Source: Flavilitoribacter sp020436695 (lineage in GTDB: Bacteria; Bacteroidota; Bacteroidia; Chitinophagales; Saprospiraceae). From it: DNA of 64,000 nt. Positions 46,312 to 54,481 of the stretch are shown in pieces; the first letter of the stretch is position 1; every line of letters begins with the position of its first letter. Both the position numbers and the translations under genes were made by a program. Location: assembly GCA_041392665.1 (NCBI GenBank), contig JAWKLQ010000025.1:1-64000 (forward strand). The letters run 5' to 3'. The notes under the pieces were generated by a model. It saw only the letters and a program-made list of their open reading frames with translations. It searched no databases and had not been told where the DNA came from.

Positions 46312-46868
46312 TGATCTTACCTATTTACGGATACGGATTTCCGGTATTAAAACAAAAAGCAAACCCCATTACCGCAGACTATCCGGAGCTGAACGAACTG
46401 ATCGAGAACATGTGGGAAACAATGTATAAGGCATCCGGTGTAGGACTGGCGGCTCCCCAGATAGGTCTCCCCATCCGTATGTTCATCGTCGATACCATCC
46501 AGATCATGGAAGAAGGACAGGAGCACCTCGGCATTAAGAAAGTACTGATCAATGCTCAGAAAGTAGATGAAACCGGTGAGATCTGGGCTTATGAAGAAGG
46601 TTGTCTGAGTATTCCCGATGTGCGGGGTGATGTAGAACGGCCTCCGCAACTCCGTATCCGCTATATGGATGAAAATTTCCAGGAACACGAAGATCTTTTC
46701 ATCGGTATGAATGCCCGGGTGATCCAGCACGAGTACGATCACATTGAGGGTATTTTGTTTACCGAACATCTGAAGCCGATCAAAAAACGGCTCATTAAAC
46801 GCCGGCTCGAGAACATCCGAAAAGGTAAAGCCAAGGCGGATTATAAGATGAAATTTCTTGGTAAATAG
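46311..46868 (+). CDS. def: Peptide deformylase
   Basis: This 185-residue protein has the three family motifs: GVGLAAPQIG (residues 43-52), EEGCLSIPDV (Cys ligand, near 100) and IQHEYDHIEGILF (two His ligands and catalytic Glu, near 142). It removes the formyl group from nascent proteins at the ribosome. The C-terminal tail is basic, and the length is normal for Bacteroidota enzymes. It is co-transcribed with ruvX, an arrangement common in the phylum. Confidence 0.97.
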   Translation: MILPIYGYGFPVLKQKANPITADYPELNELIENMWETMYKASGVGLAAPQIGLPIRMFIVDTIQIMEEGQEHLGIKKVLINAQKVDETGEIWAYEEGCLSIPDVRGDVERPPQLRIRYMDENFQEHEDLFIGMNARVIQHEYDHIEGILFTEHLKPIKKRLIKRRLENIRKGKAKADYKMKFLGK

Positions 46869-47099
46869 CCGATCTTCACCTCAAAATCTATAGCATTTGT
46901 TTAATTTTTTTTCAAATCAGGTAATATCTGATTTGAGATGTCGATGTTTTGGTATTGATCCCAAGTCTTTTTCCTTTTTCTGTAAAAAAGTTTCTTGCCC
47001 GCAAATTTCACAAACAAATTGATTTAAAAAGTTTTTATTTACCACAAAAGTTTTATTTTTGTCTGTATACCAATTTTTTGTTTGAAAAACAGGTGTAAC
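46869..47099. other. AT-rich gap with hairpin, upstream of the GH73-type gene
   Basis: TCAAATCAG and CTGATTTGA (46912-46936) form a nine-base hairpin preceded by a T-run. TATTTTTG at 47054-47061 fits the -7 box and would start transcription about 40 bases before the hydrolase ATG. A 64-codon ORF on the minus strand is not supported. Confidence 0.45.
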
Positions 47100-47858
47100 A
47101 TGAGCGGACAAAATATTACAAGCTACCTTCTACACTACATCAAAGTACACTGGTTCCGGATCTCGCTGGTTGCTTTCCTGTTATTTCTGATCTTTAAAAA
47201 AGATTTCAGTTTTACGATCAACCTCAATGCTCCGGCTCCCACTGAAACTACACTGCCTCCGGCAAAACAACCCGTGCAGCAGGAGCCTCCGCCCAAGCGG
47301 GAGACTTTTACCGAGCAGGCCAGTCAGCAAAGCATGACCCCGGCTCCCGAAAAAGGTGTCTTGGATCGTTTTGATTTTTCGTCCATCATCGGTGGTTCGG
47401 ACCGTCAATTGCTGGAACGGCTCAACAAACTGGATTCCAAGGTGGTAGAAGCCTATATAAAACGCTTCGGCCGTGTAGCCCGCAATGAACAGAAAAAATT
47501 CGGCATCCCGGCTTCCGTCATTCTTGCCAATGCCCTGTTGCACAGTCAGGCCGGTGAAAGTATCCTGACTGCCCAGGCCAACAATCACTTCGGTTTGCTG
47601 TGTACTCCCGATTGGCGGGGCGATAAATGGGATGGGGACGGAGAATGCCTACGTGCCTACGAAAATGCCTGGACCAGTTTCCGAGATCACAGCTTTTATA
47701 TTACTACCGGGACGTTCTCCGACCTACGTAAGCTCGATCCAAAAGATTACAAGGGCTGGGCCAAAGGACTGGAAAAAAATAAATTCTCTACCGCAGACAA
47801 CTTTGCAGAGCAGCTGATCGAGGTGATCGAGCAGTATGGGTTACAGCAGATGGATTAA
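47100..47858 (+). CDS. Membrane-anchored GH73-type N-acetylglucosaminidase
   Basis: This 252-residue protein has a short cytoplasmic start, one span (FRISLVAFLLFLIF, about residues 19-32) and a Pro-rich linker (about 45-85). A glucosaminidase domain (about 110-250) shows RNEQKKFGIPASVILANALL, HSQAGES and NNHFGLLC. It cleaves glycan strands of peptidoglycan. The catalytic Glu is in QAGES. The start at 47100 (MSGQNITSYLL) is preferred over 47082 because the promoter box lies close upstream. Its 3' end faces comFC with a word-repeat hairpin between. Confidence 0.85.
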   Translation: MSGQNITSYLLHYIKVHWFRISLVAFLLFLIFKKDFSFTINLNAPAPTETTLPPAKQPVQQEPPPKRETFTEQASQQSMTPAPEKGVLDRFDFSSIIGGSDRQLLERLNKLDSKVVEAYIKRFGRVARNEQKKFGIPASVILANALLHSQAGESILTAQANNHFGLLCTPDWRGDKWDGDGECLRAYENAWTSFRDHSFYITTGTFSDLRKLDPKDYKGWAKGLEKNKFSTADNFAEQLIEVIEQYGLQQMD

Positions 47859-47868
47859 CACAACTCTT

Positions 47869-47931
47869 GTTCCATTGCTTCATTGTTTCATTGACTGGAA
47901 GCCGTGGAACAATGGGGCAATGGATTATTGG
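47869..47931. repeat. Dispersed intergenic element, TTCCATTG type (copy 2), convergent hairpin
   Basis: The left arm has three 8-base words (TTCCATTG, CTTCATTG, TTTCATTG; 47870-47893). The right arm has CAATGG twice (47910, 47918) plus ATTATTGG. It fills the gap between two convergent genes and could stop both transcripts. The first 29 bases match 30374-30402 (reverse) with one mismatch. Confidence 0.8.
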
Positions 47932-47932
47932 A

Positions 47933-48658
47933 TCAACTGGCAAAAGCAATAGTAGCCATACTCAGCGTAAGCCCCGGAACCTGTAGTAAGTGCTGCCCAC
48001 AGGCTTCCAGCGTAGCACCGGTAGTGATCACATCATCAACCAGAAGCACGTGTTTGTTCTCCAATGTCGCGGTCTGTTTTAAGGCGAAGACCTCACGTAC
48101 ATTATCAAAGCGTTCCAGGCGTGATTTTGCCGTTTGCGTATCGGTATAATTTGTCCGGAATAAATGATGGTCAGACCATGGTACTTCCATACCTTCCGCC
48201 AGCCCTACGGCATACTGAGCACTTTGATTGTACCCCCTCTTATGTTGCTTCCTGGGATGCAGAGGCACAGGTAGTATAAGCTGTACTCCGGAAAACCAGG
48301 GGCTGTCCTTTAAAAGCCGGCCGTGTATCTTGCCCAATTGCCGTCCAATCTCGGGCTGATGGTGATATTTCAGCTCATGAATGAGATGCTGTACTTTCCC
48401 GCCTTTGTTAAAGTGATACAAACTCGTGCCGCTATGTAAGGGTAAACGTCCCCAAAAGCGTTCTGAAAATGGATTATCTTTCATCAAATGATAATCCGTC
48501 ACCGGCAATTTGTGCCGACAGAACAGGCAAAGTACTTCCTCACCGATGGGCAGCGCCGTTGAACAGGCCAGACAAAGGCGAGGGTATAGCAGATCCAGTA
48601 AATGGGTAAAATAACGGGCAAGACCCTGCCCGGGCAAGTGAAAGAGCTTAGAGATCAT
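47933..48658 (-). CDS. comFC: ComFC-family phosphoribosyltransferase
   Basis: This 241-residue protein has an N-terminal zinc-ribbon-like part (CLACSTALP...CLFCRHKL, residues 35-60). A type-I phosphoribosyltransferase domain carries the PRPP motif HVLLVDDVITTGATLE near residue 200 and KRGYNQSAQYAVGLA near 145. ComFC is needed for DNA uptake in transformable bacteria, with an unclear reaction. Together with comEC it suggests the cell may be naturally competent. Length is normal. Confidence 0.93.
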   Translation of the reverse strand: MISKLFHLPGQGLARYFTHLLDLLYPRLCLACSTALPIGEEVLCLFCRHKLPVTDYHLMKDNPFSERFWGRLPLHSGTSLYHFNKGGKVQHLIHELKYHHQPEIGRQLGKIHGRLLKDSPWFSGVQLILPVPLHPRKQHKRGYNQSAQYAVGLAEGMEVPWSDHHLFRTNYTDTQTAKSRLERFDNVREVFALKQTATLENKHVLLVDDVITTGATLEACGQHLLQVPGLTLSMATIAFAS

Positions 48659-48976
48659 CAGAGCGCGTATTAGATCATTAAAGGTCTAAATATACATCAA
48701 TCCAACCTCTTTATCAAGTTGACATCCTGAACAAAAAAGCTGATAAAAAAAGACGTCTGCCTCGCAAAGCGCGACAGACGCATCAAAACAAAACGAAAAA
48801 CCAACTTTAAACAAGTATCTTAAACAGGGCTTAACCCCCTGATCTTTATCTTATCCAGGCTGTAATTTAGCCGTTGTTCATTTAAAAACTGCTTTTTCCG
48901 GAAAAATGTTTCAATTTTCCCTAAAAAGACAAAGCAAAATTACAAAAAAAATAAAATTTGGTAAAGCAATCTGCCT
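48659..48976. other. Gap between comFC and the HtrA protease gene
   Basis: This 318-base AT-rich gap has no ORF. It carries the terminator at 48744-48780 for the protease gene; the comFC promoter should lie between that and 48658. A T-run and mixed AT repeats near 48930-48970 lie just after the protease stop. Confidence 0.45.
48744..48780 (-). terminator. Intrinsic terminator downstream of the HtrA protease gene
   Basis: On the minus strand CGTCTG-TCGC, a GCTTT loop, GCGA and CAGACG form a ten-pair stem with a two-base bulge, followed by TCTTTTTTT. It lies about 195 bases past the protease stop. Confidence 0.85.
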
Positions 48977-50116
48977 TTAATTATCATAAGCTTTTAATCT
49001 TACCGGTACATCTACCTCCTGTCCGTGTCTAACCACCGTTACGGTGATATTATCTCCAACCTTGGCTCTGCCCACAATTTCCTGCAATTCGGGGACGCCT
49101 TTGATGTCTTTCCCGTCTATTCTGACAATGACATCTTTTTCCTGCAGACCGGCATACTGAGCGGATCCGCCATTGATCAGATCGAGAATAATGACCCCCT
49201 GAGAAAGGTCGATACCCAGTTCTTCCGCATCCTCACTATCCATTGCGGCGATACTCACTCCTAGGTAGGCCCGTTGAAAAGATCCGTATTCGATAATGTC
49301 ATCGATAATGCGGGTCACCAGATTAACCGGTATGGCAAATGAGTATCCCTGGTAACCACCGGTACGGGTAGCAATGGCGGTATTAATACCCAGCAGACGT
49401 CCCTGGGTATCGATCAGTGCACCACCACTGTTACCGGGATTAACCACTGCGTCGGTCTGGATAAAAGCTTCAATGGCATCGGCGCCACCGAGGATGCGTA
49501 TACTTCGTCCCTTGGCGCTGATAATGCCGGCCGTAACCGTTGATGTAAGATCAAAGGGGTTGCCGACGGCCAATACCCATTCGCCGACTTCGGCTATGTC
49601 CGAGTCACCAGCTTCCAGTACAGGAAGGTCGGTGGCATCGATCTTGATCACTGCGAGATCCGTCTTTTTATCCGTACCCACTACTTTTGCCTTAAAAGTC
49701 CGGTTATCGTACAGCGTAACCTCTACATCTTCTGCGTGATCCACGACGTGATTATTGGTGATAATATAGCCGTCTGATGAGTAAATAACACCGGAGCCGG
49801 TACCAATCTGGGGGGTATCATCCTGATCGAAGAAATGGCGGAAAGGATTCGTGGATTCGTCGTCTTCTCCGGAATTCCTCACCGTGGAAGAGATGTGTAC
49901 CACGGCCGGCATAGCCTTGCGGGCCGCTTCCTTGAAGTCAAAAGGTGCCGGAACGGAGGTAGTGCCCGGGCTTTGATTTACATTTTTAACGAAGTGACTG
50001 GTAGGTACCGCTGCTACCGGAGGCTGCAAAGGCTCATCCTGCAAAAGATAGATCCCACCGAAGGTGACCAGACCGCCGATCATTCCGGCGATAAGCATGG
50101 AAAAAAGGTGCTTCAT
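48977..50116 (-). CDS. HtrA/DegQ-type periplasmic serine protease
   Basis: This 379-residue protein has a signal or anchor segment (residues 4-24). The trypsin-like domain carries the triad His in NNHVVDHAEDV, Asp in KKTDLAVIKID and Ser in NPGNSGGALID. One PDZ domain follows (about 285-370, GVIILDLINGGSAQYAGLQ). It degrades or refolds damaged envelope proteins. A single PDZ domain places it nearer DegS or short Bacteroidota Do-like proteases than DegP. It is divergent from an ECF sigma gene with which it might share stress control. Confidence 0.93.
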   Translation of the reverse strand: MKHLFSMLIAGMIGGLVTFGGIYLLQDEPLQPPVAAVPTSHFVKNVNQSPGTTSVPAPFDFKEAARKAMPAVVHISSTVRNSGEDDESTNPFRHFFDQDDTPQIGTGSGVIYSSDGYIITNNHVVDHAEDVEVTLYDNRTFKAKVVGTDKKTDLAVIKIDATDLPVLEAGDSDIAEVGEWVLAVGNPFDLTSTVTAGIISAKGRSIRILGGADAIEAFIQTDAVVNPGNSGGALIDTQGRLLGINTAIATRTGGYQGYSFAIPVNLVTRIIDDIIEYGSFQRAYLGVSIAAMDSEDAEELGIDLSQGVIILDLINGGSAQYAGLQEKDVIVRIDGKDIKGVPELQEIVGRAKVGDNITVTVVRHGQEVDVPVRLKAYDN

Positions 50117-50469
50117 GATTCTACATTGTTTGTCCGGACATCATTCTGCCGTAGTGTGCTAATGCGTTTATTTGAAATTGTTAGGTATTGCGTTAAAATA
50201 ATGAGCATTTGCCTTCAATTTCCGTTTGACTCATCATCTCAACCTCTAATGATATAAATCTAACCATAAAGGCTGCATCGGGCCATATTTGCACGTTGTG
50301 ATTTAACGCCATCTTAACAAGACAGTTTAAGATCTCAGCAATTAAGTCGACGAAAAATTCGGAAAAAAATGACAAGGTGGGAACTTTTATATAAATCGTC
50401 CAGTTGATGAATTGTATTCCGCGCCATTTTTGACAGCGGTATTTTTAAGCAGGAATGCGAAAACTTAAG
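50117..50469. other. Divergent region between the protease and ECF sigma genes
   Basis: This is a 350-base stretch with no convincing ORF. A short minus-strand ORF at 50193-50375 lacks coding character. The stretch contains AT-rich segments suited to promoters for both neighbours, but only the sigma-gene promoter at 50470-50499 is clear. Confidence 0.35.
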
Positions 50470-50499
50470 TTTGAACATTCCCCAAAATGCCTATCTTTA
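50470..50499 (+). promoter_or_regulatory. Promoter of the ECF sigma gene (TTTG, 18 bases, TATCTTTA)
   Basis: TTTG at 50470-50473 and TATCTTTA at 50492-50499 are spaced like the Bacteroidota consensus. The expected start point, about 50505-50508, coincides with the ATG at 50508, giving a leaderless or near-leaderless mRNA. Confidence 0.65.
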
Positions 50500-50507
50500 T
50501 GATGGTA

Positions 50508-51089
50508 ATGACTAACGAAAATCCTACCAGACCGTACGATCGCATCTTCGAAGAGGAGTTTCTGCCTCAGATCGATGCATTGTATACTTTTGCGTATCAC
50601 CTCACCTACAATGAGGAAGATGCCAATGATCTGGTACAGGAAACTTACCTGAAGGCATACCGCTTCATTGAGCACTACCACGCCGGTACCAATGCCAAGG
50701 CCTGGCTTTTCAAGATCCTGAAAAATGCCTTCATTAACCAGTACCGGAAACGCAGTAAACAACCCACCCGGGTAGACTTCGAAGAAGTGGCTACTTTCCA
50801 CGACGAAGAAGATACGCAATACTCCGGCTACCTCGATCTGCGGGAAGAAATGTTCCAGCAGATGATGGGAGACGAAGTGACCAATGCGATCAACTCCCTG
50901 CCGGTTGATTTCCGCGTAGTGATCCTGCTGTGCGATATCGAGGGCTTTACCTACGAGGAGATCTCAAAGATCATTGACGTCCCCATCGGTACGGTTCGTT
51001 CCCGTTTGCACCGGGCACGGAATATGCTGAAAGAACAATTGAAAAACTACGCTTCGTCTTTGGGCTACAAGGACAAGCGTGCCAAATAG
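50508..51089 (+). CDS. ECF-type RNA polymerase sigma factor
   Basis: This 193-residue sigma factor has region 2 with YAFAYHLTYNEEDANDLVQE-like wording (here YTFAYHLTYNEEDANDLVQE), then TYLKAYRFIEHYHAG, and region 4 with NSLPVDFRVVILLCDIEGFT followed by YEEISKIIDVPIGTVRSRLH. It resembles the SigH/RpoE-like group rather than FecI. Several in-frame ATGs precede 50508 (50499, 50502 and 50487), but the promoter box overlaps them. A long terminator-like hairpin begins at the stop codon. The next gene may encode its regulator. Confidence 0.92.
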   Translation: MTNENPTRPYDRIFEEEFLPQIDALYTFAYHLTYNEEDANDLVQETYLKAYRFIEHYHAGTNAKAWLFKILKNAFINQYRKRSKQPTRVDFEEVATFHDEEDTQYSGYLDLREEMFQQMMGDEVTNAINSLPVDFRVVILLCDIEGFTYEEISKIIDVPIGTVRSRLHRARNMLKEQLKNYASSLGYKDKRAK

Positions 51090-51154
51090 AGGTGAGTAGT
51101 GAGATGGTGAGCAGGTGAATATTCACCAAATCACCGTCTCACTTACTCACCTCT
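51088..51154. terminator. Long word-repeat hairpin at the end of the sigma gene
   Basis: The arm 51088-51110 pairs with 51131-51154 with one bulge and one G-U pair, and the middle GGTGAATATTCACC is itself a perfect palindrome. The stem is built from GTGAG/GGTGA words. It overlaps the sigma stop codon and is followed by GGTTTTAT, a weak T-run. Termination or mRNA-end protection is likely. Confidence 0.75.
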
Positions 51155-51196
51155 GGTTTTATATCATCATTCTTTAACCAAGCTATCAGGCTAATT

Positions 51197-51287
51197 CCCC
51201 GAAAAGCCTGCCTTCAACCCCTGTTTATCCTGATACCCCAGAACGCATCTGTTCCCGGATTCGGGGAGGTGGTAGTAGGCAGGCTTT
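51197..51287. ncRNA. Strongly folded intergenic segment, possible structured RNA
   Basis: AAAGCCTGCCT (51203-51213) pairs perfectly with AGGCAGGCTTT (51277-51287). CCCCGAA (51197-51203) and TTCGGGG (51260-51266) offer an alternative pairing, and GAAC/GTTC lies inside. A further GCCCG/CGGGC hairpin is near 51370. The 390-base gap between the sigma and anti-sigma-like genes has no real ORF, so it may be a leader or a separate RNA. Confidence 0.4.
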
Positions 51288-51478
51288 GTTCTCAAATGCA
51301 TTTTTATGATCCGTGTACCCGAAAATAGTAAAACAGCAGGATGTGTATGGTGTTTTGCCACGTGTGAGCCCGTCGTCGGGCCAATCGGAGGCAAAGCATG
51401 TACCCCCTTCCCGGATCAGGCGTTTGCAGATGATCAATGGTCTCAGGGGATTGATGATAGCAAATAAAAAAGGTCGTC

Positions 51479-51742
51479 ATGAGAGATCAAAATTATCTGG
51501 AGCTTGTCAAGAAGGTCACTATGTACCTCGATAATGAACTTAATGAAAGAGAAGAAAGAGCGTTGCTCCGGGAAATAAAAGATAATCCTCATTACTTAAG
51601 AATACTCAGTCAGGAAAAATCATTTAGAGAATTCATCAAAGGTAAGATCCATCGTAGAAAGCCTTCTCCCGCTCTGATCCAATCCATAAAAGATAAGATT
51701 AAGGTCTCTCCCAGCGAATCTGCTCCTCCTAACCTCTACTGA
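51479..51742 (+). CDS. Putative anti-sigma factor lacking zinc ligands
   Basis: This 87-residue protein (MRDQNYLELVKKVTMYLDNE...) has the helical layout of small zinc-binding anti-sigma proteins: ELNEREERALLREIKDNPH, then SQEKSFREFIKGKIHRRK. In the usual motif (His, three residues, Cys, two residues, Cys), His is present in NPHYLRILSQ but both Cys are replaced. It probably binds the sigma factor encoded upstream by helix contacts alone. It follows that gene after about 390 bases. The role is inferred from position and general similarity. Confidence 0.6.
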   Translation: MRDQNYLELVKKVTMYLDNELNEREERALLREIKDNPHYLRILSQEKSFREFIKGKIHRRKPSPALIQSIKDKIKVSPSESAPPNLY

Positions 51743-51975
51743 CCTAAAACCTGTAATTTCTCACGTGTCAGGCCAATGAAACAGGCACTCTTCTGGTAGT
51801 GAAGTTCATTGGCCTACTGCTAATTTTCACCGCCTCACCGGTCACCGGTTGGGTGTGAGTTGTTATGTCTTGTCTGAATGTTTCGGAAGTTGTATTTTAG
51901 TCGGAAATCATTAGGCAGAACAAGCCGATGACTAAATTTTCTGAATTCGCCGGCTATCATTAATACATCCGAAAA
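51743..51975. other. Gap with a perfect 11-base inverted repeat
   Basis: AGGCCAATGAA (51770-51780) and TTCATTGGCCT (51805-51815) form a stem with an inner CACT/AGTG pair, 28 bases past the anti-sigma-like stop. It is probably a transcript end. CACCGGT is repeated near 51837-51850. Confidence 0.6.
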
Positions 51976-52593
51976 ATGTCGTACAACATAGCAACAGCCC
52001 TGTGTTCTAAGCGATCGGGAACCATTTTTCATGTCCAGCTAATTGCCGGACTACTACTGTTACCACTGGCCATAGCGGCACAGCGGATTGATATCCCGCA
52101 GGATTTCAATCAATTGCTCGAGCAGGTGGATGCCTATCTGATCCTACCGGTGGAAGATGGCGGTTATAAGGACATCCGGCCGTTCACCAATCGTTGGCTG
52201 AACTACGATTTTTCTATTCGCTCCCGCAAGGAGAGACTGGAGATCCGCTATAAGGTGGTGCCGTACAAAGAGCAGGACCTTCGGTTCCACGCGCCGCACG
52301 TCCTGGCCATGCAGGCTATGATGCAGGTGGCCACCAATGACGAAGAAGCCATAGTGTCTTCACTGGCCATCTCCGAAAAATCACTTAAAGAAGATTACTT
52401 TGCCGACTGGGGACAATTGTTCACCTTCGTTCCCAAGCTGGAATTCAGCCAGAAATCCACCTGCCAGATGGTGAGTCTTTACCGCGAGGGAAAAGGAATG
52501 ATCCTATTGTTCTTCCTGTTCGACCGCGCCCCGGCGCAACTGGACTACCGGCGGCTGGCGATCAGTTTTGGTGAAGGGGAAGTGGGATTTTAG
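51976..52593 (+). CDS. Hypothetical exported protein
   Basis: This 205-residue protein has a hydrophobic segment FHVQLIAGLLLLPLAIAAQR (about residues 18-37), which looks like a signal peptide ending at AIA-AQ. An alpha/beta domain follows with no motif that I know. ATG at 51976 leaves 17 residues before the hydrophobic core; ATG at 52030 (M near FHVQ) would give a short leader. Its 3' end faces the WD40 gene across a word-repeat hairpin. Function is unknown. Confidence 0.55.
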   Translation: MSYNIATALCSKRSGTIFHVQLIAGLLLLPLAIAAQRIDIPQDFNQLLEQVDAYLILPVEDGGYKDIRPFTNRWLNYDFSIRSRKERLEIRYKVVPYKEQDLRFHAPHVLAMQAMMQVATNDEEAIVSSLAISEKSLKEDYFADWGQLFTFVPKLEFSQKSTCQMVSLYREGKGMILLFFLFDRAPAQLDYRRLAISFGEGEVGF

Positions 52594-52596
52594 GAG

Positions 52597-52774
52597 GTTG
52601 GGCCCCTGAGAAGTTGGGACATTTGGATACCCGGATCTTTTCAGCTCAGTTTCCAAATACGATCGTTTGTCCGGAATCCTGAATTTTTCCCAAAAGTCCC
52701 AACATCCAAAAGTCCAAAAATCCAAAAGTCCCAACATCCAAAAATCCCAAAGTCCAAACATCCCAATATCCCAA
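52597..52774. repeat. Iterated-word hairpin between convergent genes (CCCAACATCC type)
   Basis: The left arm has AAGTTGGGACATTTGGAT (52610-52627). The right side holds many CCCAACATCC and AAAAGTCC words, including two copies of a 20-base unit at 52692-52711 and 52724-52743. The left arm matches the complement of 52720-52737 at 16 of 18 positions. Words are related to the CGTCCAAA array at 31019. Confidence 0.8.
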
Positions 52775-52775
52775 T

Positions 52776-54158
52776 CTACGGTGTCACCTTAAACCTTCGA
52801 TTGATACCTGACAGAAAACCATCCATGGAGCGTAGCCGGAGGCGGCCATTGTTGTAGTCCATCTTCAGGTCCTCAAATTGTATTTTTTCAAAGTACTCGT
52901 TCATCAGGGGAGCCTGATTGATGGATACGAACATGCGCATTTCCCCAAGAACGGGAGAATGCAGATAGTAATACTCCTGATCCGGATTATACTCGCCCAG
53001 TGTGATGTTTTCATCCCAGGAGACATTTTTTACGTAATAATCCAGGATGGTATCGACGATTTCTTTCCTGAAATCCTTAACCAGTTCATCCTTTTCCGCC
53101 ATACGTCTCTGGTAATCTTTCGATTTTTCAAATGGCTGCTGCTGGGCCCAGGCCTCCACTTTTGTGCTGATGATCATGCGAATGCGCTGGCTCAGGCGCG
53201 GGATCTCCCAGAAGCGGATACTGCCGTCACGGCCCACACTAACGAGGGTTTCTCCATCCGGACTGAATACCAGCGATTCAATATCGGAAGTGTGTACTTC
53301 ACTGGATACATTCATGATCAGTTCGCCCGTAGCCAGGTCCCAAAGCTTGATGCTGCGGTCGCTGCTGCCCGTAGCCAGCATCAGACCATCCTTATCGAAA
53401 GCTACGGTCCAGACATCGGAATGATGACCGTCAAATTTTTTGATCAGTTCTCCGGTTTCCGGATTCCAGAGGCAGGCCGTGTTATCGGTAGCTCCACTGG
53501 CTATAACCTTGGCACTGTGTGACCATTGTACATCCCAGATCTCATCATCATGCCCTTCCAGCGTCTTCAGTAATTCGCCGTTTTTCACTGACCAGATGCG
53601 AATCTTGTGATCGGCACAGGCCGTCACCAGGCGCTGACCGTCGCCGCTGAACGCAACCGCCGTTACATGATCGGGGTGGCCGCTCAGGGTCTGAATGCGG
53701 ATCCCGGTGATCACATCCCAGATGATGGCCGTGCGATCCCAACTGGCACTGCATACATATCGTCCGTCGGGACTAAAGCTCAGATCGTTTACATCATCGT
53801 TATGGCCTTCCAGGGTACTGATCCGGCGACCGGTAATGATATCCCAGAGGATCACTTTTTTATCTACCCCGCCACTGGCTATGATACGGCCGTCTGAAGA
53901 ACAGGCAATAGCCAGTATATCATCTTCATGGCCTTCCAGGGAATACATGATGCGTCCGGTAAGTGCATTCCAGATGTCTACCGTCCGGCCGAAACCGCCA
54001 CTGACCAGAAAGAGGCCGTCAGGAGAATAATCAACAGCCTTGATAGCGTGATTGGTTATAATACTCCGTTCCAGTAAAACGGTATCAGCAGGGGGCTCAG
54101 CTAAAATTAAATGGAATGAACTGCACAGAAGGGAAAGGGTAAGCAAGACTCTAATCAT
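52776..54158 (-). CDS. Exported WD40-repeat protein
   Basis: This 460-residue protein has a signal peptide (MIRVLLTLSLLCSSFHLILA). Seven WD40 units (about residues 30-330) follow, each ending in a WD- or WN-like pair such as VILWDIITG, AIIWDVITG, IRIWSVKNG and IKLWDLATG. A C-terminal domain of about 130 residues is unrelated to the propeller. The seven-blade propeller suggests a scaffold for protein contacts outside the cytoplasm. It is divergent from the receptor operon at 54482. No enzymatic motif is seen. Confidence 0.88.
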   Translation of the reverse strand: MIRVLLTLSLLCSSFHLILAEPPADTVLLERSIITNHAIKAVDYSPDGLFLVSGGFGRTVDIWNALTGRIMYSLEGHEDDILAIACSSDGRIIASGGVDKKVILWDIITGRRISTLEGHNDDVNDLSFSPDGRYVCSASWDRTAIIWDVITGIRIQTLSGHPDHVTAVAFSGDGQRLVTACADHKIRIWSVKNGELLKTLEGHDDEIWDVQWSHSAKVIASGATDNTACLWNPETGELIKKFDGHHSDVWTVAFDKDGLMLATGSSDRSIKLWDLATGELIMNVSSEVHTSDIESLVFSPDGETLVSVGRDGSIRFWEIPRLSQRIRMIISTKVEAWAQQQPFEKSKDYQRRMAEKDELVKDFRKEIVDTILDYYVKNVSWDENITLGEYNPDQEYYYLHSPVLGEMRMFVSINQAPLMNEYFEKIQFEDLKMDYNNGRLRLRSMDGFLSGINRRFKVTP

Positions 54159-54430
54159 TTCATTAGTGTTTAAGTGTCGTTAGGTGGATAGTGTCGTTGT
54201 TAAAAGCAGATCTCAACCCATATGGGCAAATCGATCACTTAAACCGGCAGGGAGCATAAGGGGGATGGGGTAATGCTCGCACATTACTATGGCTTGCTGT
54301 ACGTAAATGCGAAATGGATGTTCCGAAAAATTATAATTTTTCTGTATTTGTTTTAATGCACTGAAGGCCCGAAACTTCATCCTCCGATCCTACAACTTAT
54401 CCTGCTCAATCAACAGCTCAGTTCGATTTC
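54159..54430. other. Divergent region between the WD40 gene and the receptor operon
   Basis: No ORF is supported. GTGTCGTT is repeated near 54173-54200, and AAAAATTATAATTTTT near 54328-54343 is a perfect palindrome that could be an operator or part of a promoter. Confidence 0.4.
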
Positions 54431-54463
54431 TTTGCCTTTCCCCTACCCCGCAGTTCATATTTG
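54431..54463 (+). promoter_or_regulatory. Likely promoter of the receptor-LytSR operon
   Basis: TTTG at 54431-54434 and CATATTTG at 54456-54463 (one mismatch to TAnnTTTG) have the right spacing, and the ATG follows 19 bases later. Confidence 0.55.
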
Positions 54464-54481
54464 TATCAAACACAACAGGAT

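Noticed and set aside
46917..47111. 64-codon minus-strand ORF with a Cys-x-x-Cys pair
   Set aside because: It is in an AT-rich gap, overlaps the hydrolase start and its promoter box, and shows no family features.
51313..51534. 73-codon ORF ahead of the anti-sigma-like gene
   Set aside because: It overlaps that gene in another frame, and its residues come from the folded non-coding stretch.
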